In this document: positions 27,991 through 36,188 of the stretch, piece after piece | Layout: the number at the start of each line of letters is the position of its first letter | Numbering within the stretch: the stretch's first letter is position 1 | Assembly: GCA_963377175.1 (NCBI GenBank) | Contig: CAUJNA010000486.1 | Coordinates: forward strand, 43,501 to 107,500 | Length of the DNA stretch: 64,000 nucleotides | Source of the DNA: Effrenium voratum | Lineage: Eukaryota; Sar; Dinophyceae; Suessiales; Symbiodiniaceae | Direction of reading: 5' to 3' | The notes under the pieces: model-generated | The model's input: only the letters and a program-made list of their open reading frames with translations | Database searches by the model: none | What the model was told of the DNA's origin: nothing | Program-made: the position numbers and the translations under genes

Positions 27991-28007
27991 CCTGAGCCAC
28001 TTGAGCC
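27991..28007 (-). other. spliced-leader relics at retroelement 5' end
   Basis: On the minus strand, immediately after the target site duplication, the sequence is GGCTCAAGTGGCTCAGG. The first eight bases equal the 3' end of the dinoflagellate spliced leader (which ends TTTTGGCTCAAG). TGGCTCAGG looks like a second, older, mutated leader end. This is what reverse transcription of a trans-spliced mRNA would leave, truncated at the leader. Confidence 0.65.
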
Positions 28008-28021
28008 GCTTTTCCCCACGC
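28008..28021 (+). repeat. target site duplication, right copy
   Basis: GCTTTTCCCCACGC repeats the 14 bases at 17910-17923. The base after it resumes the ATPase frame (CTGAGTACACCAGC, encoding the PEYTS stretch seen in the sister copy). Confidence 0.85.
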
Positions 28022-28812
28022 CTGAGTACACCAGCAAGCAAGCCTCGGACCCCGTGGTGCCCCTGGTGCCATGCACGGGCATCTTCCTCGGGCCCAGCAA
28101 GTCGGGCAAGACCGTGGCGCTCATCAGCCTCATCCTGGAGCAGTACAAGGGCGTGTTTGAGCGGATCTACGTTTTCAGCCCAAGCGTCAACATCGATGAT
28201 GGCTGGATCCCCGTCAAGAAGTACATCGAGCAGGACCTGGGGGTGAACACGGAGCGTGAGCAGGCTTACTGGGACGAGTGGGATGAGTCCGCCTTGCGGC
28301 GCATCATCCAGCAGCAGCGCAAGATCACGGAAGCGTCCAAGAAGTTGGAAATGAAGAAACTGTACCAGGTGCTTGTAGTCATCGACGACTTTGCTGACAC
28401 GCCGCAACTCCACAAGCCGCACGGCGCCCTTGACACGCTCTTCATCCGAGGCCGTCACATGCAGATCAGCACCTGGGTGAGCTCGCAGAAGCTGAGGCTC
28501 ATCAGCGCAGCCGTGCGGGTCAACATGCAATTCCTCTGCTGCTGGAGGCTGCGCAACCAGCACGAGCTGGACGCCGTCATCGAGGAGCTGAGCGCCCTGC
28601 TGCCGAAGGAGCAGCTGTACCGGCTGTATGAGCAGGCGACCCGAGAACCTTACAGCTTCCTCTTCGTGTACTACCTGAAGCCGAAGAACGAAATGTTCTA
28701 CAAGCGCTTCGAAGAGCGTTTCGCGCTTGAAAAAGACGCCGATGGGAGCGGCGCTCAGCTTCCTGGGCCAGAAGCTGTTCGCCAGCTCCACGCTGATCAA
28801 CGCGAAGTGTGA
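28008..28812 (+). pseudogene. A32-type packaging ATPase, copy 2, 3' part
   Basis: Apart from the retroelement insertion, this ATPase is intact. It has Walker A IFLGPSKSGKT, the segment LILEQYKGVFERIYVFSPSV that copy 1 has lost, Walker B-like YQVLVVIDDFADTP, and ISTWVSSQKLRLISAAVRVN, and ends at 28812. It is thus the reference for the damage in copy 1 (14620-15417). Packaging ATPases of this family pump viral genomes into preformed capsids. The 3' end overlaps the penton-like gene by about 70 bases, a compact viral arrangement. Loss of function here is due to the 10-kb insertion. Confidence 0.8.
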
Positions 28813-29094
28813 GAACATCTCCTGCTGCACCTCCGTCGCAGCCGTCCAGCCGCCCGTCGTCCGCCGGACGGGCGGCTTCCTAAAGAAAAGGATGACGACG
28901 ATCTACGTGGACAGCCGCAAGAGGGTGGCCGGCTCAGACAGCGACTTTGAGGTCGACCTAGGAGAGTCGCTGCACTTGCAGAGCGACGCCCGGCTGGCCG
29001 TCTACAAGATCCGCTTGGCCGACAGCTTTTTGTCCACGGACCGCGGCCGCTACCTCTACTGGGTCGACGCCGCGCTCGGCACGCGACCCCCGTG
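28742..29094 (+). pseudogene. penton-like minor capsid protein, copy 2, truncated
   Basis: Starting at ATG 28742 (MGAALSFLGQKLFASSTLIN) or 28892 (MTTIYVDSRKRVAGSDSDFE), this frame is about 90 percent identical by eye to the first 115 codons of the gene at 14690-13929. It breaks off at VDAALGTRPP near 29076, where copy 1 continues LNWALLPEG. The truncation marks the right end of this viral fragment. Confidence 0.6.
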
Positions 29095-29934
29095 ATGTTG
29101 CGTTGATCCCCAGGCCCTTTCAGGTAGGTTGAGGTGTCCCCGAACCGTGCCCCCCTGTAGCACCTCGGCAAGTCCATCGGCGAGAGGTTGGGTCGTCGCG
29201 TGTCAAAACCACGATTTTACATGGAAAGTCTACGAGGGCTCACCTTCATATTGCCCTGATTTGTTTTTTTTGATGAGAAGCCTTCCCACACCGGCCGCAA
29301 AACGCGATCGGGGGCTGAAGGGCAGCGGCTGGTGAGGGAAGGGTGAGCAAGCGCAGAGCACAGCTTTCTTTGCCGGCAGCAGGCGATCGGGTGGTGCCAG
29401 GGATTGGCTGGCGGGGGAGGCGGGTGGCGACGGACGGCCACGGAGCAAGCGGCGGAGGCGCTGAGCAAGCGCCAAAAGGGCTGCCAAGCAGGCAGCTGGA
29501 TCCGCGCTGTGGCTGGGTGCTGGCCACAGGTGCTGGCCACAGATGCTGGGCTCCCTGGCCGCCATTTTATGCCTTTTTTTGGGAACAGGGGAATAAACAG
29601 GATGCGTTTGGGGGAACACGGGCAACAAAGGAAACTATGTGACGTGCAGTTTTTTTTGCGCGTCTGCGTGCGTGCGCGTGCCAAATGTGCTTATTTTTCA
29701 CACAAAAAAACATGTCTCGGCGAGTTGTGTGGTGCTTGCAGTCTCATCTGTCAGTCCTGGGTGTGCTGGGTGACCTGGGGTCCCTGAAATCCCCGGGGTC
29801 CCTGAGGTCCCTGAAGTCCCTGGGGTCCCTGGGGTCCCTGAGGTCCCTGGCATCTCCCGGGTTCTCTCACGCTCGGCGGGTTTTTCCGGGCGTGTTCTTT
29901 TACGTCGGCAATCCACGACCAAAAGAACGCCGGT
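29095..29934. other. intergenic, with GGTCCCTGA repeats
   Basis: I see no gene here. 29764-29860 is a run of ten or so GG(G/T)TCCCTG(A/G) steps, the reverse complement of the GGGACCCCA repeats at 31.4-32.6 kb. The remainder has T runs and GC-rich stretches without conserved frames. Confidence 0.6.
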
Positions 29935-30465
29935 TTAGAATGGACAGGAGTCCCCACCCGTACCGGGCTTCACCTGTAGATCCCTCGCTTCCAACACCAA
30001 ACCACACTGCTTACCCATGATCCAGACTTGCCTGGCCTCGACGCGGGCCTGGCACTCGCAGCCGGCAAGGGCCTCGGGCCTTTGGATCTTGTTGCCGTCG
30101 GTGTCCCAGAAACGGACGTTCCGTGCGTCCAGCTTGCACTTCAGGAAGGTGGCGCCCTGCCAGGACTCTTTGAGGCAGCTCTGCCACCTGTCTTTTGCAT
30201 CGCCGCAGTCGCTCCAGATGCGGTTGGACCGCAAAGACAGCTCGTTGACGCACTTCTTTTCGAAGTCATCCCAGGCCCCCCAGGCCTCGGAGCCTCTCTC
30301 CATGGCAAGGCACACGTTCTGCCTGGGTCCTTGGTCCTTGCCAAAGCTGCTGGGCTCCCACAGCATGTGGGTCCACTCGGATTGCCAGACTATGGGCTTC
30401 CCCTCGCACCTCAACGGCGCCGACTTGGCTCCCTTGGGGGAGGTCTGCACCTCCCCGACTGTCAT
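29935..30465 (-). CDS. possible ssDNA-binding-like viral protein (DUF5871-like)
   Basis: From ATG 30465 (MTVGEVQTSPKGAKSAPLRC) the frame reads as a well-mixed globular protein of about 176 residues. The C-terminal part, ARNVRFWDTDGNKI followed by QVWIMGKQCGLVLEARDLQV, resembles the conserved end of DUF5871-type proteins of large algal viruses, which pair an RFFD-type strand with a W-x-x-GKxGL strand. I rely on remembered pattern, so the call is tentative. It lies 840 bases beyond the truncated penton-like gene and on the other strand. The frame upstream of 30465 is not protein-like. Confidence 0.35.
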   Translation of the reverse strand: MTVGEVQTSPKGAKSAPLRCEGKPIVWQSEWTHMLWEPSSFGKDQGPRQNVCLAMERGSEAWGAWDDFEKKCVNELSLRSNRIWSDCGDAKDRWQSCLKESWQGATFLKCKLDARNVRFWDTDGNKIQRPEALAGCECQARVEARQVWIMGKQCGLVLEARDLQVKPGTGGDSCPF

Positions 30466-31594
30466 GTTGCTGGCGATGGCAGTTAATTTGACTGGGTTGC
30501 CGGTCTCTTTTCTTATAGGGCGGACAAAACAAACGGTCCGACCAAAGTGTCGGCCCCAGATCAAGCGGCTCGAGAGCCATTTCCGGAAAAGGGGTGTTTT
30601 TTTGTCATTTTTTCCGGAAACTCTGTTTTTGCACGGGTTTTGCGCACAAAAAAATGACAGGTTCTTGCTGTTGTTTCTCACGGTTTTACGTTGTCGGGTG
30701 TGAGCACTTGCCGCAGCCTTTTGGGGACACTTTTGGGTCCGGGGCGGTGGGGGGGGAACCGCTCGCGGGTGCAAGGCGTGGTTTCGACCCCACGTACAGT
30801 GTGCCGGCCATGTGGAGTTGGAGAACGGCGTCCCGCAACAGGCTTTGTGACCTCGAGATCTACCGCCTGGGCCTTCGCTTGGCTGTTTGCGCTGTCACTG
30901 CCAAGCCCAACTGATCTTGGAGGTTTGGGCCCAACAAGCCTTGCTTCTCGTGCCAAGGCTTGTTTAACCGCGGGATCTACATTGCCCGGACCTTTTGCTG
31001 TTTCCGTTGCCGTCGCCAAGCGCAGCTGATCTTTTGAGGTGATCCGTGAGGCTCTTGCTCAACTCACCGTCTGTCAGGCTCCCTTTCTGTTTGACCCGCC
31101 GAGCAATCACGTCACATGCCAGGTGCCAGGATCCACTGCGACGTGCAGATCTTCTCACGGTGCGGCCCTTTGGAGTTGCTTTTTTTTCACATTTTGTTTG
31201 GCCGCTTGCAAGGTGGATCCACAATTCGTTCTACAGGACTCCTGTGCAGGTTGCGCGGCGTTTTCATGGTCTGGTCCAATTTGCCAAGTTTGACCTGGTG
31301 AGGCCACGTGGATCTTCCTGTGTTTGTGGGTCTCTAGGGTCCCTAGGGTCCCTGATTCCCTGAAGGTTCCCTGGCGTTCTTGACGCAAGCATCCGTCAAT
31401 CTGAAGCGTCGTTGGAAACCCTGCGGACCCCAGGGGACCCCAGGGACCCTAGGGACCCTAGGGACCTTAGGCACCCGGGGACACCCTGTGGTACCTGGGG
31501 TGACAAGGTGGGGTGCAACGAACATTCCTGCGGTCAATTGCAGGTTTTTTGCTGGAAGCGACTTGTGAAGTGGTTTTTGATCATGTATCGGTTT
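30466..31594. other. intergenic, no clear gene
   Basis: No frame with recognisable domains was found. 31325-31350 and 31424-31480 hold short GGGACCCTA-type runs. A few 80-110 codon frames overlap on both strands and are most likely chance. Confidence 0.5.
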
Positions 31595-32095
31595 CAGTAG
31601 ATACAGATCTATTTATTTGTGTACATTCATAGATTTATCAATTTATAGATCTTTATATTATTGTATTTCTAGATTTGTAGATCTATACATTCATAGATTT
31701 TTAGATTTGTAGATTTATCAATTTATAGATCGATTTTTTTTTATTATATTTCTAGATTTGTAGATCTATACATTCATATATTTTTAGATTTGTAGATTTA
31801 TCAATTTATAGATCTTTATATTATTATATTTCTAGATTTGTAGATCTATACATTCATAGATTTTTAGATTTGTAGATTTATCAATTTATAGATCGATTTT
31901 TTATTATATTTCTAGATTTGTAGATCTATACATTCATATATTTTCAGATTTGTAGATTTATCAATTTATAGATCTTTACATTATTAGATTTCTAGATTTG
32001 TAGATCTATACATTCATACATGTTTAGATTTGTAGATTTATCAATTTATAGATCTGTACATTATTAGATTTCTAGATTTGCAGATTTTTAGACTG
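31595..32095. repeat. AT-rich 80-bp satellite, about six units
   Basis: Units begin TAGATTTGTAGATCTATACA and end with TCAATTTATAGATC plus a variable TTTATATTATTATATTTC. Starts at 31753, 31833, 31913, 31993 and 32073 show an 80-bp period. The array is far more AT-rich than its surroundings and could act as an easily melted or matrix-attachment region; no evidence here decides. Confidence 0.95.
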
Positions 32096-32187
32096 ATAGT
32101 CTACGTTGATTTGGTTTGCGTAGCAGAACGACTTTGTTCAATGGAGGTTCAAGGCACGCCACTTCCCAGAGGCTCCCCCCCTTCCAA

Positions 32188-32575
32188 GACCTGCGGAGTC
32201 CCCGGGGTCCCTAGGGTCCCTAGGGTCCCTAGGGTCCCTGGTGCCCTGACCCGGATTTAACACCCCCCCAAAGGTACCCAGGGTTTTCAGAGGGACCAGG
32301 GACCCTAGGGACCCCAAAAACCCCAAGCACGCTCGTGCGGATTTGTTTGAGGGGGGCCCACCAAGAACCCCCAGGGACCCCACAAACCCCAGGGTCTCCA
32401 GGGACCTTGGGTGCTTCAGATACTGCCCACCGCAAATCCGAGAAAATCCAGGGACCCCAGGGACCCCAGGGACCCCAGGGACCCCAGGGACCCCAGGGAC
32501 CCCAAAGACCCCAGGGACCCCAGGGACCCCAGGGACCCCAGGGGACCCCAGGGACCCCAGGGACGCTCGTCGGCC
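32188..32575. repeat. GGGACCCCA short tandem repeats
   Basis: Runs of GGGTCCCTA (32190-32240) and CAGGGACCCC (32445-32570, about twelve copies) occur, with scattered single copies between. The core GGGACCCC/GGGTCCC is nearly palindromic. Open frames here encode GTPGTPGTP- or GPQGPQ-like strings that mimic collagen but follow from the repeat alone. Confidence 0.93.
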
Positions 32576-32753
32576 CAGGCCGGGCCAGTAGAAGACGCCT
32601 GGTGCCCAGCAGATTCCAGCAGCAGCATGTGCACATGTGACTTTCAGAGGAGTTGGTCAGAATTTGGCAGACGAGTTGATCAGACTTTGGATGTGAGGGC
32701 TTGCGAAGCTGATTTTGGCTGAAATCTGAAAGTTGCTTGTGGATCTTGTTGCT

Positions 32754-33122
32754 ATGTCCTTCAATGCAGTTGCGGGCTATCTCGGCGACCTTGCCCGCGG
32801 CAAGCGTGAGGGTGACGGCGAGCCGGCCAAGTCTGACTGGGAAGACTTGCAGGCCGCCGTCTTGGCCGGTGACACAAAGGCCCTGCAGGTGGCCGACGCA
32901 GTGATGGCGCAGGCCAAGAGCCGCACTGACGCCGAGCGCATGGAGGCGTTGGGACGCCTCCTGCAGGAGGAGTCCGTGGAGGACTGGCGGAGCCTGCAGC
33001 TTGGCCCTCCGCGTGCAGCCATGCCTGCCTCTGACAGCGTCTCATCCAGGGACCCCAGGAACCTCAGGGACCCCAGCAACGCCAGGCGCCCCAGAAACCT
33101 CAAAACTTTCAGAGACCCCTGA
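32754..33122 (+). CDS. possible first exon of SAM/NTPase gene (uncertain)
   Basis: ATG 32754 opens MSFNAVAGYLGDLARGKREG, followed by a well-mixed helical stretch (DWEDLQAAVLAGDTKALQVA, ERMEALGRLLQEESVEDWRS) of about 85 residues. It then runs into GGGACCCC-type repeats (RDPRNLRDPSNARRPRN), which are probably intronic. It may be the first exon of the gene whose SAM-like and NTPase exons follow at 34.7-38.1 kb, or an unrelated small gene. Confidence 0.3.
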   Translation: MSFNAVAGYLGDLARGKREGDGEPAKSDWEDLQAAVLAGDTKALQVADAVMAQAKSRTDAERMEALGRLLQEESVEDWRSLQLGPPRAAMPASDSVSSRDPRNLRDPSNARRPRNLKTFRDP

Positions 33123-34079
33123 AACCCCCGCCCTCCAGGGCACGACAGCTTGTGACTTCCGCGGTGCCGATTTCGGTTGCCTGTTTTGCAGGCAGGCCAG
33201 TTTGGTATCTCGCTTGGACTTTGATGCAGCGGCAGGATGTGGGTCAGCCAGTCTGACGGATGGACGCTGCGAAGCCTTGCAAGGCTTGGCCCGACCGACC
33301 TTCAGGCCGCGAGTGAAAAGGAGGAGGAGCATCCAAACCCGTGCGTTGGTGTTGCCAAAGAAGCCAGTCAATCTTGTGTTTGCTCTGGAAACTTGGCTCG
33401 AGGGTACTCATCAACACTGACACAACAACAGCTCGCAATGGTTGCCCGATGGTCTAGTGCCAGTGCTTGAGGAATCGCAGGCCGCTCAAGCGCTTTTCGA
33501 ATAGCCATGGCGATGATGCGGACCAGGACCAAAAGCCGAGGCTGGCAAGCTTGTGACGCTACCGTGCCCGCGGTGGGCAGCGGCCAGGTATGTGCCTCTG
33601 CCTTCTCGGGATCGCATTGGCGCTGCTCGTGCAGCCGAGCACGGCCTGGGTCTTGGGACATATTTTTCCCGAAGGTTTTCGGGTTTCAGGAGTCCCTTGT
33701 CGCCGCCCAGGACTTTGCTCGAGGAGTTCCTGGGCTGAAGGAGCATGAAGTCCCTCCTTTGGATGTTCTTGTTTCGTGCTGAGTGCCAGGACGGCATATT
33801 GGCCCAGTTCTCAGAGTTGCCCGCAGGCGCAAGCAGATTGCACTTTGGCTCTTTCAGGCAAAACGGCACCCGTTGCATGCCGGAGTCGCTCGGCGCGCCG
33901 GGGCTGCGCAAGAGGACTCCTCCGACCCGAAGCCTGTTCGCATCGTTTGCCGGTTGCCGCCAGGACAACAGTGGCCAGGCCTGGGGGACACGTGCATCGG
34001 GCTTGAACGTTGGGCTTGTTGGTTGTCAGGACCGGCGCGATCTCGAGGAGGCGGCGGACCTTCAGAGAAAGCGACGTCC

Positions 34080-34345
34080 CAGCTTGGCCTCGCTCAGGTG
34101 GTCGCAGAAGCCGACAGGGTGCTGGAGGACAACGGCACGGTGAAAGAGACCAAAGCCGTCTTGCGCCGCTGGAGCAGCACGTGGGTCGGGGTTTTCAAGA
34201 GCGGTGAAAGTGTTGAGCTCAGGAAAAGCGCAGAAGATATATCCAGGGAAGTGGACCCTTTCAGGGAAGAAAGACGAGTTGCAACAAAAACTGCGCGAGT
34301 TTGTGGAGGAGGCAGGACTGCGTGCTTTGTCTGAGATTCGCAAGC
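34080..34345 (+). CDS. possible exon(s) upstream of SAM-like exon
   Basis: Two adjoining frames carry protein-like sequence: VVAEADRVLEDNGTVKETKA then LRRWSSTWVGVFKSGESVEL, and, in the next frame, KKDELQQKLREFVEEAGLRA. These are helix-rich and unlike the random frames around them. They may belong to the multi-exon NTPase gene. Exon borders could not be fixed. Confidence 0.25.
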
Positions 34346-34659
34346 GGTTTTCGTGCGACGCAGGCCAAAGCAACCAAAAAGGGCTTGGAAGAGGCCGTCG
34401 GTTCGTGCGCACAGCTGGGGTGTGTGAGTCGAGTTGGTGCAATTGGTCCGCCAGGATTCCCACAGGGCACAGGTCCAGATCTCGGCGTTGATGTGATTTT
34501 TTTGCCTAAATTTCAGCTCTTGAGGTGACAAGCTGGCACCCTGGGCGTGGCGGAGTTGCTTCGCGCGCCAGCCCGCAGCAGGACGCCCCAATCAGCAGTT
34601 GTAAATTTGGCCGGTTGCAATCGTGCCAGGACAGTGGTGCGGAGGCCGGGGGCTCGCAT

Positions 34660-34986
34660 GCGCCAGGCTTGGTTGTTGGTGAGTGCTGGCAGGACTGGCT
34701 CGCCAAGAGCCGCGAGGAGGTGGAGGCTTTTGGCGAAGAGGAGGTTCTGAGCTGGTCCGAAGCGGTGCTGAACGAGGGCAAGGTGAGAGATGAGCTCATC
34801 CAGCGCACGGTGACGACACTGCAGCAGCAGGGCGTCACCGGCAAGTCCCTGCTGGAGCTGACACTGGAGCAGATGATGCAGGATGGCATCCTCCGTGGCC
34901 CGGCAGTGCTGCTGACCAAGAAGATCCAGTTGCTGCAGGAGCCCCAGGCACGGCTGGAAAATCGTTTGCTCTTGACTTTGTTCTGA
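34660..34986 (+). CDS. SAM-like domain exon, copy A
   Basis: The frame AWLLV-free reading is GECWQDWLAKSREEVEAFGE, VLSWSEAVLNEGKVRDELIQ, LQQQGVTGKSLLELTLEQMM, QDGILRGPAVLLTKKIQLLQ. A W..(x)..L start, GVTGxxLLxLTxExM and GIxxGPAxxLxxxI match the five-helix SAM fold used for protein-protein contact. It lies about 1.2 kb before the NTPase exon in both duplicated copies, so I take both as exons of one gene. The ORF stop at 34986 may lie beyond the true splice donor. Confidence 0.5.
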   Translation, partial: APGLVVGECWQDWLAKSREEVEAFGEEEVLSWSEAVLNEGKVRDELIQRTVTTLQQQGVTGKSLLELTLEQMMQDGILRGPAVLLTKKIQLLQEPQARLENRLLLTLF

Positions 34987-36188
34987 GACATTGGTCGTTG
35001 CGTGCGGATTTGAGGAATTCCCCCCGCGGCCCGCAAATGCTTTCAATGGGGCTGCCCTGATCAACATCCACAGAACCAGGAAATCCCAAGTTTACATTTG
35101 TGCAGATTGCGGCGGTTCGTGTCGTTGGCAGGCTCGGTAGGGACCCCCCATGAACGGATGGTTGCCTTTCCTTGTTGGAGGTCGGTCATTCCTGCTGGTC
35201 GACATTGATTGAGACGTGCCGTTGATCGTTGTGAGTGATTTTGCGCTTGCCCCCAGCCTGCTTTTGAAAGAGCAAGACCTGCCCGTCTGCCGGGGAGAGG
35301 GAGGGCAAACTCTGATGTCTTTGCAATCATTGGGGCCCTTGCTGCTGCAGGCACAAGTGCATTCTATGAATGTTCTCTTTGATCTCCCTGGCGGTGTTCT
35401 TGCTCGATGTTTTGCCCGTTTTGCTGCCATTCCATCCCGTTCTGTTGTTCATTTTTCTCCGTACCTGTTCATATCTGCCTGATTTGGCGTGAGTGTTTAG
35501 CGCAAAACTATCAAACAGTCGAGGGGAACCCGCAAATATTGAAGAGCCTGCTGTTCCAGTCGCCTGCCTTTTGAAGAGCAAGACCTACCCTTCTGCCATG
35601 GTCGTTGCTGCTGCAGACACAATGCAATCCGAAGGTTAAATTTTGTTCCGACAGCACGAGCATGTAAAGTGTGCACAATGTATTTCTGCTGCCGGGTGAC
35701 GTTGAGACGTGCCGTTTGACGTTTTGTGTGGTTTTGATTTCCCCCGCGGAAATGCTTTCAGTGGGGCTGCCCTGATCACATCCACAGAACCTCAACATAT
35801 TTGACGCCACTCTCCCCCCTCATCAACCTTGTCGGGGTTCCTGGGAACTCAGTGGTTTTGCTCAGCGTGGAGCCCCACAAAAGGATTGTTGAGCTGAACC
35901 ACGCATCCCCCGCTTTGCGTCCATGGGCAGTGGCAGTGCTCCTGCTGGAAATTTTGGTTTTGTTTCGGGTTTGGTACCCTTGTATTCCTTACTTTCCCAG
36001 TGCTCGGCTTTCGCACCAAGTACCCATGCTTCTTTGTGATCAGTTGTGAATGGTTAGTGTTTTGCAAAAACATGAACCAGTGGGAAGGAACCTGCTAGTG
36101 ATCGATTTTCCCACCAATTGCCGATGCGTGTTTGGTTTGTTGCGATTGTTTGTCCTTCCCAGCATTCCCTCATGCACCTCCCGCGCAG
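34987..36188. other. probable intron with internal repeats, copy A
   Basis: The segment between SAM-like and NTPase exons has two related units, each ending in GGGGCTGCCCTGATCA(A)CATCC (35046 and 35764) and each containing a CAAGACCTxCCC(G/T)TCTGCC stretch (35275 and 35580). It ends in CTCCCGCGCAG, a good 3' splice site directly before the NTPase exon. The same structure occurs at 46190-47312. Confidence 0.5.

Larger units (their letters stand above)
17924..28007 (-). mobile_element. 10-kb non-LTR retroelement with captured DNA methyltransferase
   Basis: On the minus strand the element carries, in order, a 170-base leader, ORF1 (methyltransferase, ubiquitin-like and coiled-coil regions), then ORF2 parts encoding AP-type endonuclease, reverse transcriptase and RNase H, and a 200-base 3' untranslated region. 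It is bounded by a 14-bp target site duplication and inserted into the viral ATPase gene. There are no long terminal repeats and no poly(A) tract at the 3' end. The 5' boundary coincides with the last bases of the dinoflagellate spliced leader. Capture of cytosine methyltransferases by retrotransposons has been published for Symbiodinium, and this copy fits that class. Confidence 0.85.

Noticed and set aside
17924..28007. LTR retrotransposon
   Set aside because: No terminal repeats, no protease or integrase, and an AP-type endonuclease is present, which marks a non-LTR element.
30678..31029. Overlapping 112-113 codon frames on both strands
   Set aside because: Neither has recognisable motifs and the two mirror each other in GC-rich DNA.
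32335..32640. Collagen-like GPQGPQ frames
   Set aside because: They arise from the 9-10 bp GGGACCCCA repeat in all frames and have no flanking protein sequence.
36132..36188. First 19 codons of the NTPase frame
   Set aside because: There is no ATG, and a good CAG splice acceptor lies directly before the conserved part in both paralogues, so this is probably intron.
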